The position numbers and the translations under genes were made by a program. From Streptosporangium sandarakinum (GTDB taxonomy: Bacteria > Actinomycetota > Actinomycetes > Streptosporangiales > Streptosporangiaceae): a stretch of DNA of 64,000 nt. Every line of letters starts with the position of its first letter. The stretch's first letter is position 1. The stretch lies in NCBI RefSeq assembly GCF_013409935.1, contig NZ_JACCCO010000001.1, forward strand, positions 2,852,001-2,916,000. Direction: 5' to 3'. The notes under the pieces are model-generated. The model worked only from the letters and a program-made list of their open reading frames with translations, was not told the origin of the DNA and did no database searches. Below, piece by piece: positions 33,760 through 42,119 of this stretch.

Positions 33760-36430
33760 CGATCGCGGCCAGCTCCGCCCGCGAGGAGACCCCCAGCTTG
33801 GGGAAGGCCTTGTAGAGGTGGTAGCCGACGGTGCGCGGGCTGAGGTACAGCTGGGCCGCGATGTCGCGGTTGGACGCGCCCGCGGCGGCCAGCCGTACCA
33901 CCTGCCTCTCCTGCGTGGTGAGGACGCTGAGTGGATCGTCCGCCTGGCGCGGGGCCGCGGGGACGTCGCCGGTGGCGCGCAGCTCCGTGCGGGCACGCTC
34001 GGCCCACAGCGCCATGCCGAGCCGGTCGAAGGTCTCCAGGGCGGCGCGCAGCTGGGCGCGGGCTGCGGCGCGCTTGCGCGCCCGCCGCAGCCACTCGCCG
34101 TAGAGCAGCCGCGTACGGGCCTGCTCGTGCGGCTGCCCGCCCTGCTCGTGCGCCCGCATGGCCTCCTCGTACAGGCCCTCGTCGTTCTCGACGAGGGCGC
34201 GGCAGCGCAGTGCGACCGCGTCGGCGGACGGCACGCCGACGCCGGCCGCCCAGTTCAGGTAGTACGCCAGGGGCTCGCGCGCCCGCTCGGGCTCCCTGGC
34301 CCTGACGGCGGCCTCGATCCTGTCGGGGGCGAAGAAGAGCGCGTTGGCGGCCGAAATCCTCTCCAGGATCTCCAGCGACGCCTCTGGACGGCCCAGCGCG
34401 AGCTCCAGCCGGCCGAGCACGGCCATCGCGGCCGCCTCGGCCACGCGGAGCCCGCGCGTTCCCGCCTGTTCGAAGACGGCCGCGGCCGCCGTCCGGCACC
34501 CCTGCTCGTCGCCCAGCTCGCCGCGTGCCAAGGCGAGCGACGCGGTGAGCACGACCGCTCCGTTCCGCTGCCCCAGGTCGCCGACCATGGGGATGATCTC
34601 CTCCAGCTCGGTCACGGCCTCGCGATACCTGCCCATCAGCATCTGCGCCTGCAGCCGGGTCTCCACGGCGATGGCCAGCCAGCCGCCCATGTCGTGGGCC
34701 CTGCACTCGGCCTCGACGCGCGCCGCGGCGGCCTCGCCCTGACCGTAGCGTCCGATCGGCGCGCACAGCTGGGCCACGAAGAGCATGCCCGGCACCCGGA
34801 GCGCGGACAGATCCGGAGCGAGCACCAGCTCCCGCATGAGTGTGACCGCGTCCTTCAGGTCGCCGTTGACCAGTGCGGCCAGCCCGAGCGCGCCGCTCAC
34901 CAGCGGAGAGCCGATTTCGGGCAGGGTCCTGAGCAGCCTCGCCGCCCGCTCCGCCAGGCCCGGGTCACTGGCGTACCACGCGCAGCGCACCGCCTCCACG
35001 AGCAGGTAGGCCGCCCGCTCGGCGTCCAGCGGGGCGACCCGCTCCGCGCCGGCGATGATGAGCTCGCCGGCCGCGGCCGGGCTGCCCTGCTCGAACTCCC
35101 GATGGGCGCGCACCTGGGTCAGGTGGGCGAGGGCCGACGGGTCCTGGATCTCCTCGCTGGCCCGGTCGGCCAGCGAGCCCGCACGGGCCGGCTGGCCCGC
35201 GTCGCTGGCCGCCACGGCCGCCGCGGCCAGCCGTACCGACCGTTTGGCGGCGTCGGGGGTGACCTCCGCGGCCCGCTCGTAGGCCGCGGCCATGGCCGCA
35301 TAGCCGGAACGGGTGCGCGCCCGCTCCGCGGCCAGCTCCAGCTCGCGCGCCACGTCCTCGTCGGGCGTGGTCGTCGCCGCGGCCAGATGCCAGGCCCGGC
35401 GGTCGGCGTGCTCGTCGCCGTCGAGCACCCCGGCGAGCGCACGCCGTACGACCAGCCGCGAGGTCAACGGCATGTTCTGGTAGGCGGCGGCTCTGATGAG
35501 CGGGTGCCTGAAGGTCACCACGGCACCGTTCACCGTGACCAGCTTGGCCTGCTCCGCCGCCTCCAGGTCCGTCAGCTCGGCGGAGAAGGACTCCGCGGCG
35601 CGCAGCACGATGCCGAGGTCGCCCGTGTCGTCGGCGGCGAGCACCGCGAGCAGGGCCTGAGCCGTGTCGGGCAGCGCCCTGATCTGCTGCTGGAAGGCCT
35701 CCTGCACCCGGTTGGCGACCGGAATCGTGGTGAACGGGTTCAGCTGCCCGGCCTGCTGCTCCGCGGTGAGCGTGGACGGCAGCTCGATGAGCGCGAGGGG
35801 ATTGCCGCCCGCCTCGTCCAGGACGCGGTCACGCACCTTCGGCGCCAGATCCCGGGTCGACTCGGCCAGCAGCGCGATGGCGGCGTCGCGGTCCACACCG
35901 TCCAGCCACAGCTCGGGCAACCCCTGCGGGCGGAACTCCTCCCTGCCCGCGAACACCAGCGCGATGCCTTCCGCGTCCAGCCGCCGCGCCACGAACACCA
36001 GCGCGTCGATGGACGCCTGATCGAACCACTGCGCGTCGTCGATCAGGCAGAGCAGCGCCCCGTCGCCCGCGACCTCGGCCAGCAGGCTGAGCACGGCCAG
36101 CCCGACGAGGAACCGGTTCTCCGGAGCCGCCGCCCCCAGCCCCAGCGCGCCCTGCAGCGCCGCCGCCTGTGCCTCGGGCAGCATGTCGATCCGGTCGAGT
36201 TCGGAACGCAGGAGCAGATGCAGGGCGGCATACGGCAGCTCCGCCTCGGACTCGATGCCGACCCCGTGGAGCACCCGCACCCCCGCGGCCTGCTCCGTCA
36301 GGTGGCCGAGCAACGCGGTCTTCCCGATACCCGGCTGGCCGCGTACCACCAGCACACCACTGCGCCCGGACCGCGCGTTCGCCAGCAGCCGGTCCACCTG
36401 AGCCTGCTCCGCAGCCCGCCCATACAACAT
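33752..36430 (-). CDS. Large ATP-binding LuxR-family regulator (LAL type)
   Basis: 892 residues. P-loop GQPGIGKTAL (31-40), Walker B ALLCLIDDAQWFDQASIDAL, STAND-type helices (LPSTLTAEQQAGQL), long TPR-like middle, C-terminal LuxR HTH beginning LTTQERQVVRLAAAGASNRD with recognition helix PRTVGYHLYKAFPKLG. It lies between two genes carrying the same 57-bp upstream element, one of which (36533-36589) is in its own divergent promoter region, pointing to local regulation and autoregulation. The inducer is unknown. Confidence 0.93.
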   Translation of the reverse strand: MLYGRAAEQAQVDRLLANARSGRSGVLVVRGQPGIGKTALLGHLTEQAAGVRVLHGVGIESEAELPYAALHLLLRSELDRIDMLPEAQAAALQGALGLGAAAPENRFLVGLAVLSLLAEVAGDGALLCLIDDAQWFDQASIDALVFVARRLDAEGIALVFAGREEFRPQGLPELWLDGVDRDAAIALLAESTRDLAPKVRDRVLDEAGGNPLALIELPSTLTAEQQAGQLNPFTTIPVANRVQEAFQQQIRALPDTAQALLAVLAADDTGDLGIVLRAAESFSAELTDLEAAEQAKLVTVNGAVVTFRHPLIRAAAYQNMPLTSRLVVRRALAGVLDGDEHADRRAWHLAAATTTPDEDVARELELAAERARTRSGYAAMAAAYERAAEVTPDAAKRSVRLAAAAVAASDAGQPARAGSLADRASEEIQDPSALAHLTQVRAHREFEQGSPAAAGELIIAGAERVAPLDAERAAYLLVEAVRCAWYASDPGLAERAARLLRTLPEIGSPLVSGALGLAALVNGDLKDAVTLMRELVLAPDLSALRVPGMLFVAQLCAPIGRYGQGEAAAARVEAECRAHDMGGWLAIAVETRLQAQMLMGRYREAVTELEEIIPMVGDLGQRNGAVVLTASLALARGELGDEQGCRTAAAAVFEQAGTRGLRVAEAAAMAVLGRLELALGRPEASLEILERISAANALFFAPDRIEAAVRAREPERAREPLAYYLNWAAGVGVPSADAVALRCRALVENDEGLYEEAMRAHEQGGQPHEQARTRLLYGEWLRRARKRAAARAQLRAALETFDRLGMALWAERARTELRATGDVPAAPRQADDPLSVLTTQERQVVRLAAAGASNRDIAAQLYLSPRTVGYHLYKAFPKLGVSSRAELAAIAT

Positions 36431-36532
36431 GGCTGAAATCTAATCCAGCGGAACGCGGATCAGATCTCCGGCCTGGCGGCGGCGGCGAATGACGGATGCC
36501 CGCCGGGTGTGAGCGGGTGAGCGTGACCGGGC

Positions 36533-36589
36533 ACTACCGTCACGATGACAGATTCGGCGCGGCGTCGACCTGCGTAATTTCGTTGACAC
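36533..36589 (+). promoter_or_regulatory. Shared promoter/operator element, copy 2
   Basis: Copy of 32663-32719, with the inverted repeat CCGTCA-cga-TGACaG and TAATTTCG at 36575-36582. It lies between the divergent LuxR regulator (start 36430) and the small membrane-protein gene (start 36625), so it can serve both. Confidence 0.65.
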
Positions 36590-36624
36590 AGGGACGACAG
36601 CGTTCCGCACGAAAGGATCTGATC

Positions 36625-37044
36625 ATGGCCGCCATCGCCACCGCGCCCACCACCACCGCCAACTCCAACTCCGAGGCCAAGCTGCTGCGGTTCGCGCTCA
36701 AGCTGGACGCCATCGCGTCGGGTGCCATCGGCCTCGTCCTCCTGGCCGTCGCAGCGATCTCCGGCTCGATGTTCGGTCTGCCCGCCGCCTTCCTCGTGCC
36801 GGTCGGCGCGTTCCTGGCCGTCTTCGCCGCGGACCTCCTCTACTTTGCCACCCGTCCGGCGCTGAACAGGGCGGTGGTGATCGCGGTGATGGTGGTCAAC
36901 GTGGCCTGGGTGGTGGCCAGCGTGGAGATGCTGATCGCCGGATGGTTCCCGGTGTCCGGTCTGGGCACGGCCTTCGTGATCTTCCAGGCGGCAGGGGTGG
37001 CGGGCTTCACGGGCCTGCAGTTCGCCGGGCTCCGGAAGGCCTGA
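36625..37044 (+). CDS. Small four-TM membrane protein, unknown function
   Basis: 139 residues; start follows GAAAGGATCTGATC. After a Thr/Ala/Asn-rich N-terminus come four hydrophobic helices (about 28-48, 53-74, 79-103, 112-135; e.g. AVVIAVMVVNVAWVVASVEML). No charged residues inside the membrane apart from Asp29/Asp70 flanks, and no known motif. Shares its promoter element with the secreted NTF2-like gene on the other side of the LuxR regulator. Ends before a strong terminator. Confidence 0.75.
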   Translation: MAAIATAPTTTANSNSEAKLLRFALKLDAIASGAIGLVLLAVAAISGSMFGLPAAFLVPVGAFLAVFAADLLYFATRPALNRAVVIAVMVVNVAWVVASVEMLIAGWFPVSGLGTAFVIFQAAGVAGFTGLQFAGLRKA

Positions 37045-37099
37045 GCGAGCTGCGTGGCAAGGCACGCCTGCGATGCGCCCACGGGAAGTAGCCGGACCA

Positions 37100-37138
37100 T
37101 GAGACCTCCGGGCAGCGCCGCGCTGCCCGGAGGTCTCA
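37100..37138. terminator. 18-bp perfect hairpin terminator
   Basis: TGAGACCTCCGGGCAGCG and its exact complement around a CCG loop, about 55 nt after the membrane-protein stop. Shares GAGACCTCCGG with the terminator at 32483-32521. Confidence 0.85.
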
Positions 37139-37259
37139 TACATGGGCGAACCTCGATGGCCCACGGTGAGCCGGGGCGCCTGTCGTGGGCCCGGACGGCG
37201 GGAGCGCACCCGTGAAATCCCGTGGAGCCGGAGCGTCCCGCCGAACTAGGTTTCCCGTC

Positions 37260-37808
37260 ATGTCCGAACTTGAGCGGCTCCGCTGGCAGCTGAACGTGTC
37301 CTGGTCGCTGCTGTCCCTTCACCTGGAGCGGGTGACCGACGAGGAGGCCCTGTGGGAACCCGCGTCGAACTGCTGGAACGTCCGCCGCCGTCCGGACGGG
37401 ACATGGGCGGCCGACTGGGTCGTGCCGGAGCCCGAGCCGATCCCGGTGACATCGGTCGGGTGGGTGATGTGGCACATCGGCTTCTGGTGGAGTCACGCAC
37501 ATGAGCGGTGCTTCGGGGAGCCCGGCGCGGTGGCCGCCGAACTCGACTGGTCGGAGGCCGCGGCGGCGACACCGTGGCCGGGGGACGCGGCGTCGGCGAT
37601 CGGATGGCTGAACGAGTGCCGTGACCGGTGGGCCGGCGCACTGGAGTCCCTGAACGAGGCGGAACTGGACTCCACCGAGCGAAGCCGCTGGTTCGCCGAC
37701 GGGACCCTCTCCCTGGGGCACGTGCTCGCGTGGGCGAACATCGAGCTGATGAAGAACGCCGCGGAGATCGGATCGCTGCGCCACCTGTACAACGCCGACC
37801 GGGGCTGA
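37260..37808 (+). CDS. DinB-superfamily protein
   Basis: 182 residues from the ATG at 37260. Four-helix DinB fold: ELERLRWQLNVSWSLLSLHLERVTDEEALW, then GWVMWHIGFWWSHAHERCF, and LSLGHVLAWANIELMKNAAEIG. The three metal-ligand histidines correspond to His in WHIGFWW, and HAHE/GHVLAW. DinB proteins include thiol transferases (mycothiol-, bacillithiol-linked) and uncharacterised metalloproteins. In an actinomycete a mycothiol-dependent role is possible but not shown. Monocistronic. Confidence 0.8.
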   Translation: MSELERLRWQLNVSWSLLSLHLERVTDEEALWEPASNCWNVRRRPDGTWAADWVVPEPEPIPVTSVGWVMWHIGFWWSHAHERCFGEPGAVAAELDWSEAAAATPWPGDAASAIGWLNECRDRWAGALESLNEAELDSTERSRWFADGTLSLGHVLAWANIELMKNAAEIGSLRHLYNADRG

Positions 37809-37834
37809 CGGCGGCGCGGCCGTATCACGGCAGG

Positions 37835-38308
37835 TCACCCGGAGGAGCCGGCCGCCGGCCCGCCGGGCTCCCGGGAACGTCCCGGGGAAAGGCGGGCGGC
37901 GACGGTCTCCAGCAGGGCGACCACCTCGGCGACCCGCGCCGGGTCGTCCGTGCCCAGCGCCTTCGCGAGCGGGCCGTCGATCGGTGCGGCTCGCACCTCG
38001 GTCACCCTCTCCGGCACCTCGGGAGCGACTTTGACCAGGGTGCGGCGGCGGTCGACGGGGTCGGGGCCGGTCACGACGGCGCCGACCGTTCGCAGCCGGC
38101 CCACGGCGGCGGAGACGGCGCTCTGCGGCAGGCCGGTGCGCGCGGCGATCTCGCCGATGGAGGTCTCGGCATGGCCGCGCAGGTCGGCGACGACCACCAG
38201 GACGGTGCGGGTGCTGGTGGTCTGCGGCCCGATGCTCTCGGTGGGCATGGCCTCCTCGCCGATCTTCATCAGCGTCCGGCCGAGCAGGAATAGGTCGACT
38301 CCGTTCAC
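37835..38308 (-). CDS. MarR-family regulator
   Basis: 157 residues. Winged helix: TSIGEIAARTGLPQSAVSAAVGRLRTVGAVVTGPDPVDRRRTLVKV, with the DRR of the wing tip, flanked by dimerisation helices at both ends (LGRTLMKIGEEAM and ARVAEVVALLETVAARL). Divergent from the hydrolase gene with operator-like repeats between. It likely represses that gene. The ligand is unknown. Confidence 0.88.
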   Translation of the reverse strand: MNGVDLFLLGRTLMKIGEEAMPTESIGPQTTSTRTVLVVVADLRGHAETSIGEIAARTGLPQSAVSAAVGRLRTVGAVVTGPDPVDRRRTLVKVAPEVPERVTEVRAAPIDGPLAKALGTDDPARVAEVVALLETVAARLSPGRSREPGGPAAGSSG

Positions 38309-38321
38309 GCCACCAAATTTA

Positions 38322-38348
38322 CATCAAAAAAGATGCATCAATTCTGAT
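38322..38348. promoter_or_regulatory. Twin small palindromes in the marR / hydrolase intergenic region
   Basis: CATC-AAAAAA-GATG (38322-38335) and ATCA-ATTC-TGAT (38337-38348) in an AT-rich 51-nt gap between divergent starts; typical place and form for MarR sites. Confidence 0.5.
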
Positions 38349-38359
38349 ACGTTCAGGAC

Positions 38360-39184
38360 ATGAACGGAATCCTCCACGTCCCGGGCGCCCGCCTCTACTA
38401 CGAGATCCGCGGCACCGGCCCGGTGCTGCTCATCTCCCAGAGCGGCGAGGGAGACGCCCGCCGTACGGTCGACCTGGTGGATCGGCTCGTCGCCGACCAC
38501 ACCGTGGTCACCTACGACCGGCGGGGCCTGTCGCGCAGCGTCCTGGACGACCCTGACGCCGGCGCCACCATGGCCGAGCACGCCGACGACGTCCACCGGC
38601 TGCTCGCGGAGGTCACGGACGCGCCCGCCGACATGCTCGGCTGCAGCTTCGGCGCGGTCCTCGGCCTGCACGTGGCCATCGACCACCCCGGCCGGCTCGG
38701 CACGCTCATCGCCCACGAGCCCGTCGCGCCCGCCCTGCTCCCCCTCGCCGAACGCGAGCACCACCGGCGGGAGCTCGCGGACCTGCAGCGGCTCTACCGC
38801 GACCGGGGACTCGCCGAAGCCATCACCGGGATCGCCGGAGTCCTCGGCATCGAGCTCGGTGAACAGCAGACCGAGCCGGGACTCACCCCGCACCCGATGG
38901 ACGACCGGCGCCGGGCCGGCTTCGACTTCTTCATCCGCAACGACTTCAGCGCGGTCATCGACGACACGCTGGACGTCACCAGGCTCAAGGACACCGCCAC
39001 CCGCGTCGTCCCCGCCGCCGGGCGCACCACCCCGCGCCACGTGTTCGACCACCGATGCGCACACGAACTGGCGGCGCTCATCGGCACCGAGGTGGCGGAG
39101 TTCCCCGGCGGGCACAACGGCAACCTCACCCACCCGCGCGCCTACGCCGCACGCATCCGTGACCTGCTCCGCCCCCGCTCCTGA
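38360..39184 (+). CDS. Alpha/beta hydrolase
   Basis: 274 residues. Nucleophile elbow GCSFG with Ser96 (MLGCSFGAVLGLH), oxyanion region near ISQSGEGDARRT, strand VVTYDRRGLSRS, catalytic Asp probably in the region before TTPRHVFDH, and His in FPGGHNGN. Compact lid (~125-190). Resembles the MhpC/esterase-like group. Directly downstream of the MarR operator region. Substrate unknown. Confidence 0.88.
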   Translation: MNGILHVPGARLYYEIRGTGPVLLISQSGEGDARRTVDLVDRLVADHTVVTYDRRGLSRSVLDDPDAGATMAEHADDVHRLLAEVTDAPADMLGCSFGAVLGLHVAIDHPGRLGTLIAHEPVAPALLPLAEREHHRRELADLQRLYRDRGLAEAITGIAGVLGIELGEQQTEPGLTPHPMDDRRRAGFDFFIRNDFSAVIDDTLDVTRLKDTATRVVPAAGRTTPRHVFDHRCAHELAALIGTEVAEFPGGHNGNLTHPRAYAARIRDLLRPRS

Positions 39185-39232
39185 TCCGGCCCCCGCCGGA
39201 CCGACCTCGGCTTCCTCATCCGCCCTGGTCGA

Positions 39233-39988
39233 TCACCGGACAGGCATCAGAGGAGCCGGTCGTCCCGGAGTGGGAGAGACGAGCAGGTCGTCGAGACCGG
39301 CTTCGGAGAAGGCGGCGTGCACGTCCGACTGGTTCTCGGTGAAGTGGGTCCAGCCCTCGACGTGGAGCGGCACGACGTACCGGGCTTTCAGCAGGCGCGC
39401 GGCGATCACCATGTCGGCGGCGTTCAGGGTGAGCCGCTCGTCGATCAGGGGTGTGCGGACGGCACCGCCGAACAGCAACGCGACATCGACGGCCGGGTAC
39501 CGCTCGGCTATGAGTTCCACGCACTCCAGCGAGGCGTTGTCCCCGCTGATGTAGACGGTGGGCAGCCCGTCGCCGGTGAGCACGAAGCCGGTGACCTGAC
39601 CGACGATGGGCTCGCATCCCGGCGGGCCGTGCAGGGCGGGAACGGCGGTGACGCGGACCCCGCCGACGTCGTGGTGCCGCCAGGGGTGCATCGGGGTGAC
39701 GCCGGTACGCTCCGCGGCCTCGGGAGTGCTCAGGGTCAGCGGCGCGGCGGACATCACCTGGCGCCCCAGCCTGTCCAGGTTGTCGGGATGCTGGTCATGG
39801 CTGAGCAGCACCAGATCCACCTGGCCGACGTCGGTGTGGGAGAGGGCCGGGCCGATGGTCTTGGTGAGCGTGAGCGGCCCGACGGGGTGATCTCCCGGCG
39901 GATCGAAGGTCGGATCGGTGAGGATCCGCAGCCCGCCGAGCTCCAGCAGGGCCGTCGGGCCGCCGATCGTGGTGATGGTGGGCTGCAT
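39233..39988 (-). CDS. MBL-fold metallohydrolase (UlaG-like)
   Basis: 251 residues. Begins TITTIGGPTALLELGGLRILTDPTFD, as in UlaG-like lactonases/hydrolases. Metal motif reads SHDQHPDNLDR, where the usual HxHxDH becomes H-D-Q-H-x-D-N, a common variant in this subgroup. Further ligands: His in VPALHGPPG, Asp in YISGDNASLE and His in VVPLHVEGW. Hydrolysis of a lactone, phosphoester or related bond is expected. The stop lies 48 nt from the convergent hydrolase gene. Start has no strong ribosome-binding site. Confidence 0.85.
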   Translation of the reverse strand: MQPTITTIGGPTALLELGGLRILTDPTFDPPGDHPVGPLTLTKTIGPALSHTDVGQVDLVLLSHDQHPDNLDRLGRQVMSAAPLTLSTPEAAERTGVTPMHPWRHHDVGGVRVTAVPALHGPPGCEPIVGQVTGFVLTGDGLPTVYISGDNASLECVELIAERYPAVDVALLFGGAVRTPLIDERLTLNAADMVIAARLLKARYVVPLHVEGWTHFTENQSDVHAAFSEAGLDDLLVSPTPGRPAPLMPVR

Positions 39989-40199
39989 GGGCGGCTCCGT
40001 TCGCCACGCTGTCGGGCATCGTCCGGATCACGCTAACCGAACGGGGCGCGGAACACCCCCCGATCGGGTGCACCACCTGGTGTTTCGCCCTTCCCGACCG
40101 GAAGGTCACCGAGGTCCCGCTCATCCCGGACACGCCGAACCCGTACCGATGACGATCGGGCGGTGCCCGCGTCCACGGGATCGGGCCGCGCGCCGGTCG

Positions 40200-40230
40200 G
40201 TCATGGTCGCCGTCCGCCGGCGACCATGAC
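40200..40230 (-). terminator. Terminator of the decarboxylase / AidA-like operon
   Basis: Perfect 13-bp stem GTCATGGTCGCCG / CGGCGACCATGAC with a TCCGC loop, 39 nt beyond the last stop of the minus-strand operon. Confidence 0.8.
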
Positions 40231-40268
40231 CTCCACCTTCACCGCACCGCGCGCGGCCCCGAAGGCCG

Positions 40269-40817
40269 TCAGACGGGCAGTACCCGCAGGGCGGGGTGGC
40301 GGACCGAGTTCAGATACAGCTTGTCGGTGCCGTGCTCCTTCTCCAGCTCCAGGACGAGCCGGTAGCGGTAGAGCCCCGGCCGGGCCTCGCTCATCACCGC
40401 CCCGGCCCAGTAGTAGTAGACGGCGGTGTACTGGTCGCGCATCCGGTCGGGAGCGCCGTAGACCTTGAGCTCGGTCATCATCCGTCGTTCGGCGACGTCC
40501 TCCTCGTCGCCCTTCTCGACGTCGAGGAAGACCAGATTGTTGATCTTCGGCATCGGAGGCCAGGTGCCGTCCGGACGGCGGTGCATGTCGATCGGGCGGA
40601 TGATCCAGTTGATCACCTGCCCCTGCTTGCAGACGGTCTCCAGATGGTCGGTGCCCTGCCCGACCCCGCCGACGCTGTTGTCCATCATGTAGAGGCAGCC
40701 GTCCAGAGACTTCGTCGCGGCGGCCCTCTCCATGTCGACGAGGGTCACCACGTTCAGCTGGACGGAGTTGAGCTGGCCGCGATCGGCGAAGTCCGTGGCC
40801 GCGTACGCCTGGGTCAT
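40269..40817 (-). CDS. AidA/PixA-like inclusion-body family protein, paralogue 4
   Basis: 182 residues from the ATG at 40817, overlapping the previous gene by 4 nt. N-terminal beta strand LNVVTLVDMERA, then the hallmark LDGCLYMMDNSVGG-VGQGT-DHLETVCKQG-QVINW, and a C-terminal EARPGLYRYRLVLELE strand pair. The D-N / G-x-G-T / G-x-x-I-x-W pattern is how AidA/PixA (inclusion-body) proteins read. Those are abundant beta-rich cytoplasmic proteins of unclear function, quorum-controlled in some proteobacteria. Longest middle loop of the four is Pro/Arg rich (RRPDGTWPPMPK). Last gene of the operon. Confidence 0.7.
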   Translation of the reverse strand: MTQAYAATDFADRGQLNSVQLNVVTLVDMERAAATKSLDGCLYMMDNSVGGVGQGTDHLETVCKQGQVINWIIRPIDMHRRPDGTWPPMPKINNLVFLDVEKGDEEDVAERRMMTELKVYGAPDRMRDQYTAVYYYWAGAVMSEARPGLYRYRLVLELEKEHGTDKLYLNSVRHPALRVLPV

Positions 40818-41272
40818 CGGCCTCCCCTTTCCTCGTCGGCGGGACCGGCCAGGGCCGGCCGGGCGGTGGGGGTGAACGGCGTGCTGACGGTGCCGAGCAG
40901 GAACGAGAGCCGGTACGGGACCGGTTCGGTGATGTCCTGCTTGACCTCGGCGGTCCAGAACACGATGTCGGTGCCGGGATACACCTTCCGCGTGGGCTCG
41001 GCGATCCGCGGGTCGATCTCGATGTCGATGAGGGCCACGTAGGTCTCGCACTCCAGCGGGAGCACGTTCCACAGCAGGGTGTCGCCCTTGCGCACCCGGC
41101 TGTGCAGCTCAGGGGTGCCGAAACCGGTGGACCCCACGGTCTTGTTGGTGTCGTAGAGATAGAGGTTGTCGTCCAGGTTCTCCGACGCCAGGGCGGCCAC
41201 GGGGTCGACCACCGCGGTGATCGTCACGGGCCGGGTGGGCCGGCGTTCGGACTGTCTGTTCCTCGGGGGCAT
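40814..41272 (-). CDS. AidA/PixA-like inclusion-body family protein, paralogue 3
   Basis: 152 residues, the shortest of the four. Basic N-terminus MPPRNRQSERRPTRP, then VTITAVVDPVAAL and the family core LDDNLYLYDTNKT-GSTGFGT-ELHSRVRKGDTLLW, followed by YVALIDIEIDP and EPVPYRLSFLLG. The tail is Pro/Ala rich. It is separated from paralogue 2 by 39 nt and overlaps paralogue 4 by 4 nt. Sequence identity among paralogues is low outside the core, so they are old duplications rather than a recent tandem array. Confidence 0.65.
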   Translation of the reverse strand: MPPRNRQSERRPTRPVTITAVVDPVAALASENLDDNLYLYDTNKTVGSTGFGTPELHSRVRKGDTLLWNVLPLECETYVALIDIEIDPRIAEPTRKVYPGTDIVFWTAEVKQDITEPVPYRLSFLLGTVSTPFTPTARPALAGPADEERGGR

Positions 41273-41311
41273 GCGGCTCCTCCGCTCGAAAATGCTCCGG
41301 CTCGGACCGGG

Positions 41312-42094
41312 TCAGCCTGCGGCCGGGACGGGCGGAAGGGGGAGCACGCCCAGCCCGGCGCCGGTGAACCCGTTGCGCTTCGGATCGTTGGTGATCTTGA
41401 GACTGGACCCGCAGGTCAGGTCCACGGACTCCCAGACCAGCTCGTCGTTCCGCTCGACCAGCTCGTGGAGCTGGACGTGCATCGTGTACGGGTAGACCCC
41501 GGGCCGGCTCGTGTCCACGGTCGCGGCCCAGTACCAGCCGTCGTAGATCATGTCGGGTGACCCGTACTGGGCCGGATACATGATCTTCTCGGCGACGGCC
41601 GGTCCGGTGATATCGGTGATCACCGGAGCCGGATAGTTGTACGCGCCGGAGTCACTCGTGGTCCTGCCGGTGACGTCCAGCAGCTTGGACTCGGTGAGAC
41701 CGCGCCCGCCGCCCGACTTGCGGGCGCGCTTGCCGACCCGCCGCTGCAACCGCTTGATGTCGGCGTCGCTCACACCGCCCTCGCCGTCGAGCGAGGCCAG
41801 TTCCCTCAGCGTGCGCCGGTCGTCGGCGCGTTCCTGCTCGGCCAGGTAGTTGCGCGGCACCGTCGGGGGGATCGCTCCCAGCACCGCGGGCAGCCAGTTC
41901 AGCACCTGCTCGGTCGCCTGCGACCCGTCGGAGAAATGGGTGCCGGGCACGATCGTCACCAGTTGCTCGGTGCCCACCCCGGCCGAGCCGAGGAACTTCA
42001 TGTTGTCGAACCAGTACGTGTTGCCGTCGAGCGATCGCGTCCGGAGCGCGTTCTCGACGTCGAAGAGCACGATGATCCCGTGTTGCTGGGCCAT
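41312..42094 (-). CDS. AidA/PixA-like inclusion-body family protein, paralogue 2 (long form)
   Basis: 260 residues from the ATG at 42094. Core: IIVLFDVENALRTRSLDGNTYWFDN, GSAGVGTEQLVTIVPGT, QVLNWLP. It differs by a ~95-residue insertion after QVLNWLPAVLG (about 70-165), which is charged and helical (YLAEQERADDRRTLRELASLDG, KRLQRRVGKRARKSGGGRG). Then the C-terminal strands SRPGVYPYTMHVQLHEL and VDLTCGSSLKI. The insertion could be a regulatory or interaction module. The separation of 25 nt from paralogue 1 indicates one transcript. Confidence 0.65.
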   Translation of the reverse strand: MAQQHGIIVLFDVENALRTRSLDGNTYWFDNMKFLGSAGVGTEQLVTIVPGTHFSDGSQATEQVLNWLPAVLGAIPPTVPRNYLAEQERADDRRTLRELASLDGEGGVSDADIKRLQRRVGKRARKSGGGRGLTESKLLDVTGRTTSDSGAYNYPAPVITDITGPAVAEKIMYPAQYGSPDMIYDGWYWAATVDTSRPGVYPYTMHVQLHELVERNDELVWESVDLTCGSSLKITNDPKRNGFTGAGLGVLPLPPVPAAG

Positions 42095-42119
42095 GAGACC
42101 GCCTTTCGCAGAACGTGGC

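Noticed and set aside
33818-36436. Long plus-strand open frame antisense to the second LuxR ATPase regulator
   Set aside because: No recognisable protein sequence, and the opposite strand encodes a complete P-loop and LuxR HTH.
37260-37808. Calling the DinB-like protein a mycothiol maleylpyruvate isomerase
   Set aside because: Fold pattern fits, but the sequence is too generic to name a reaction.
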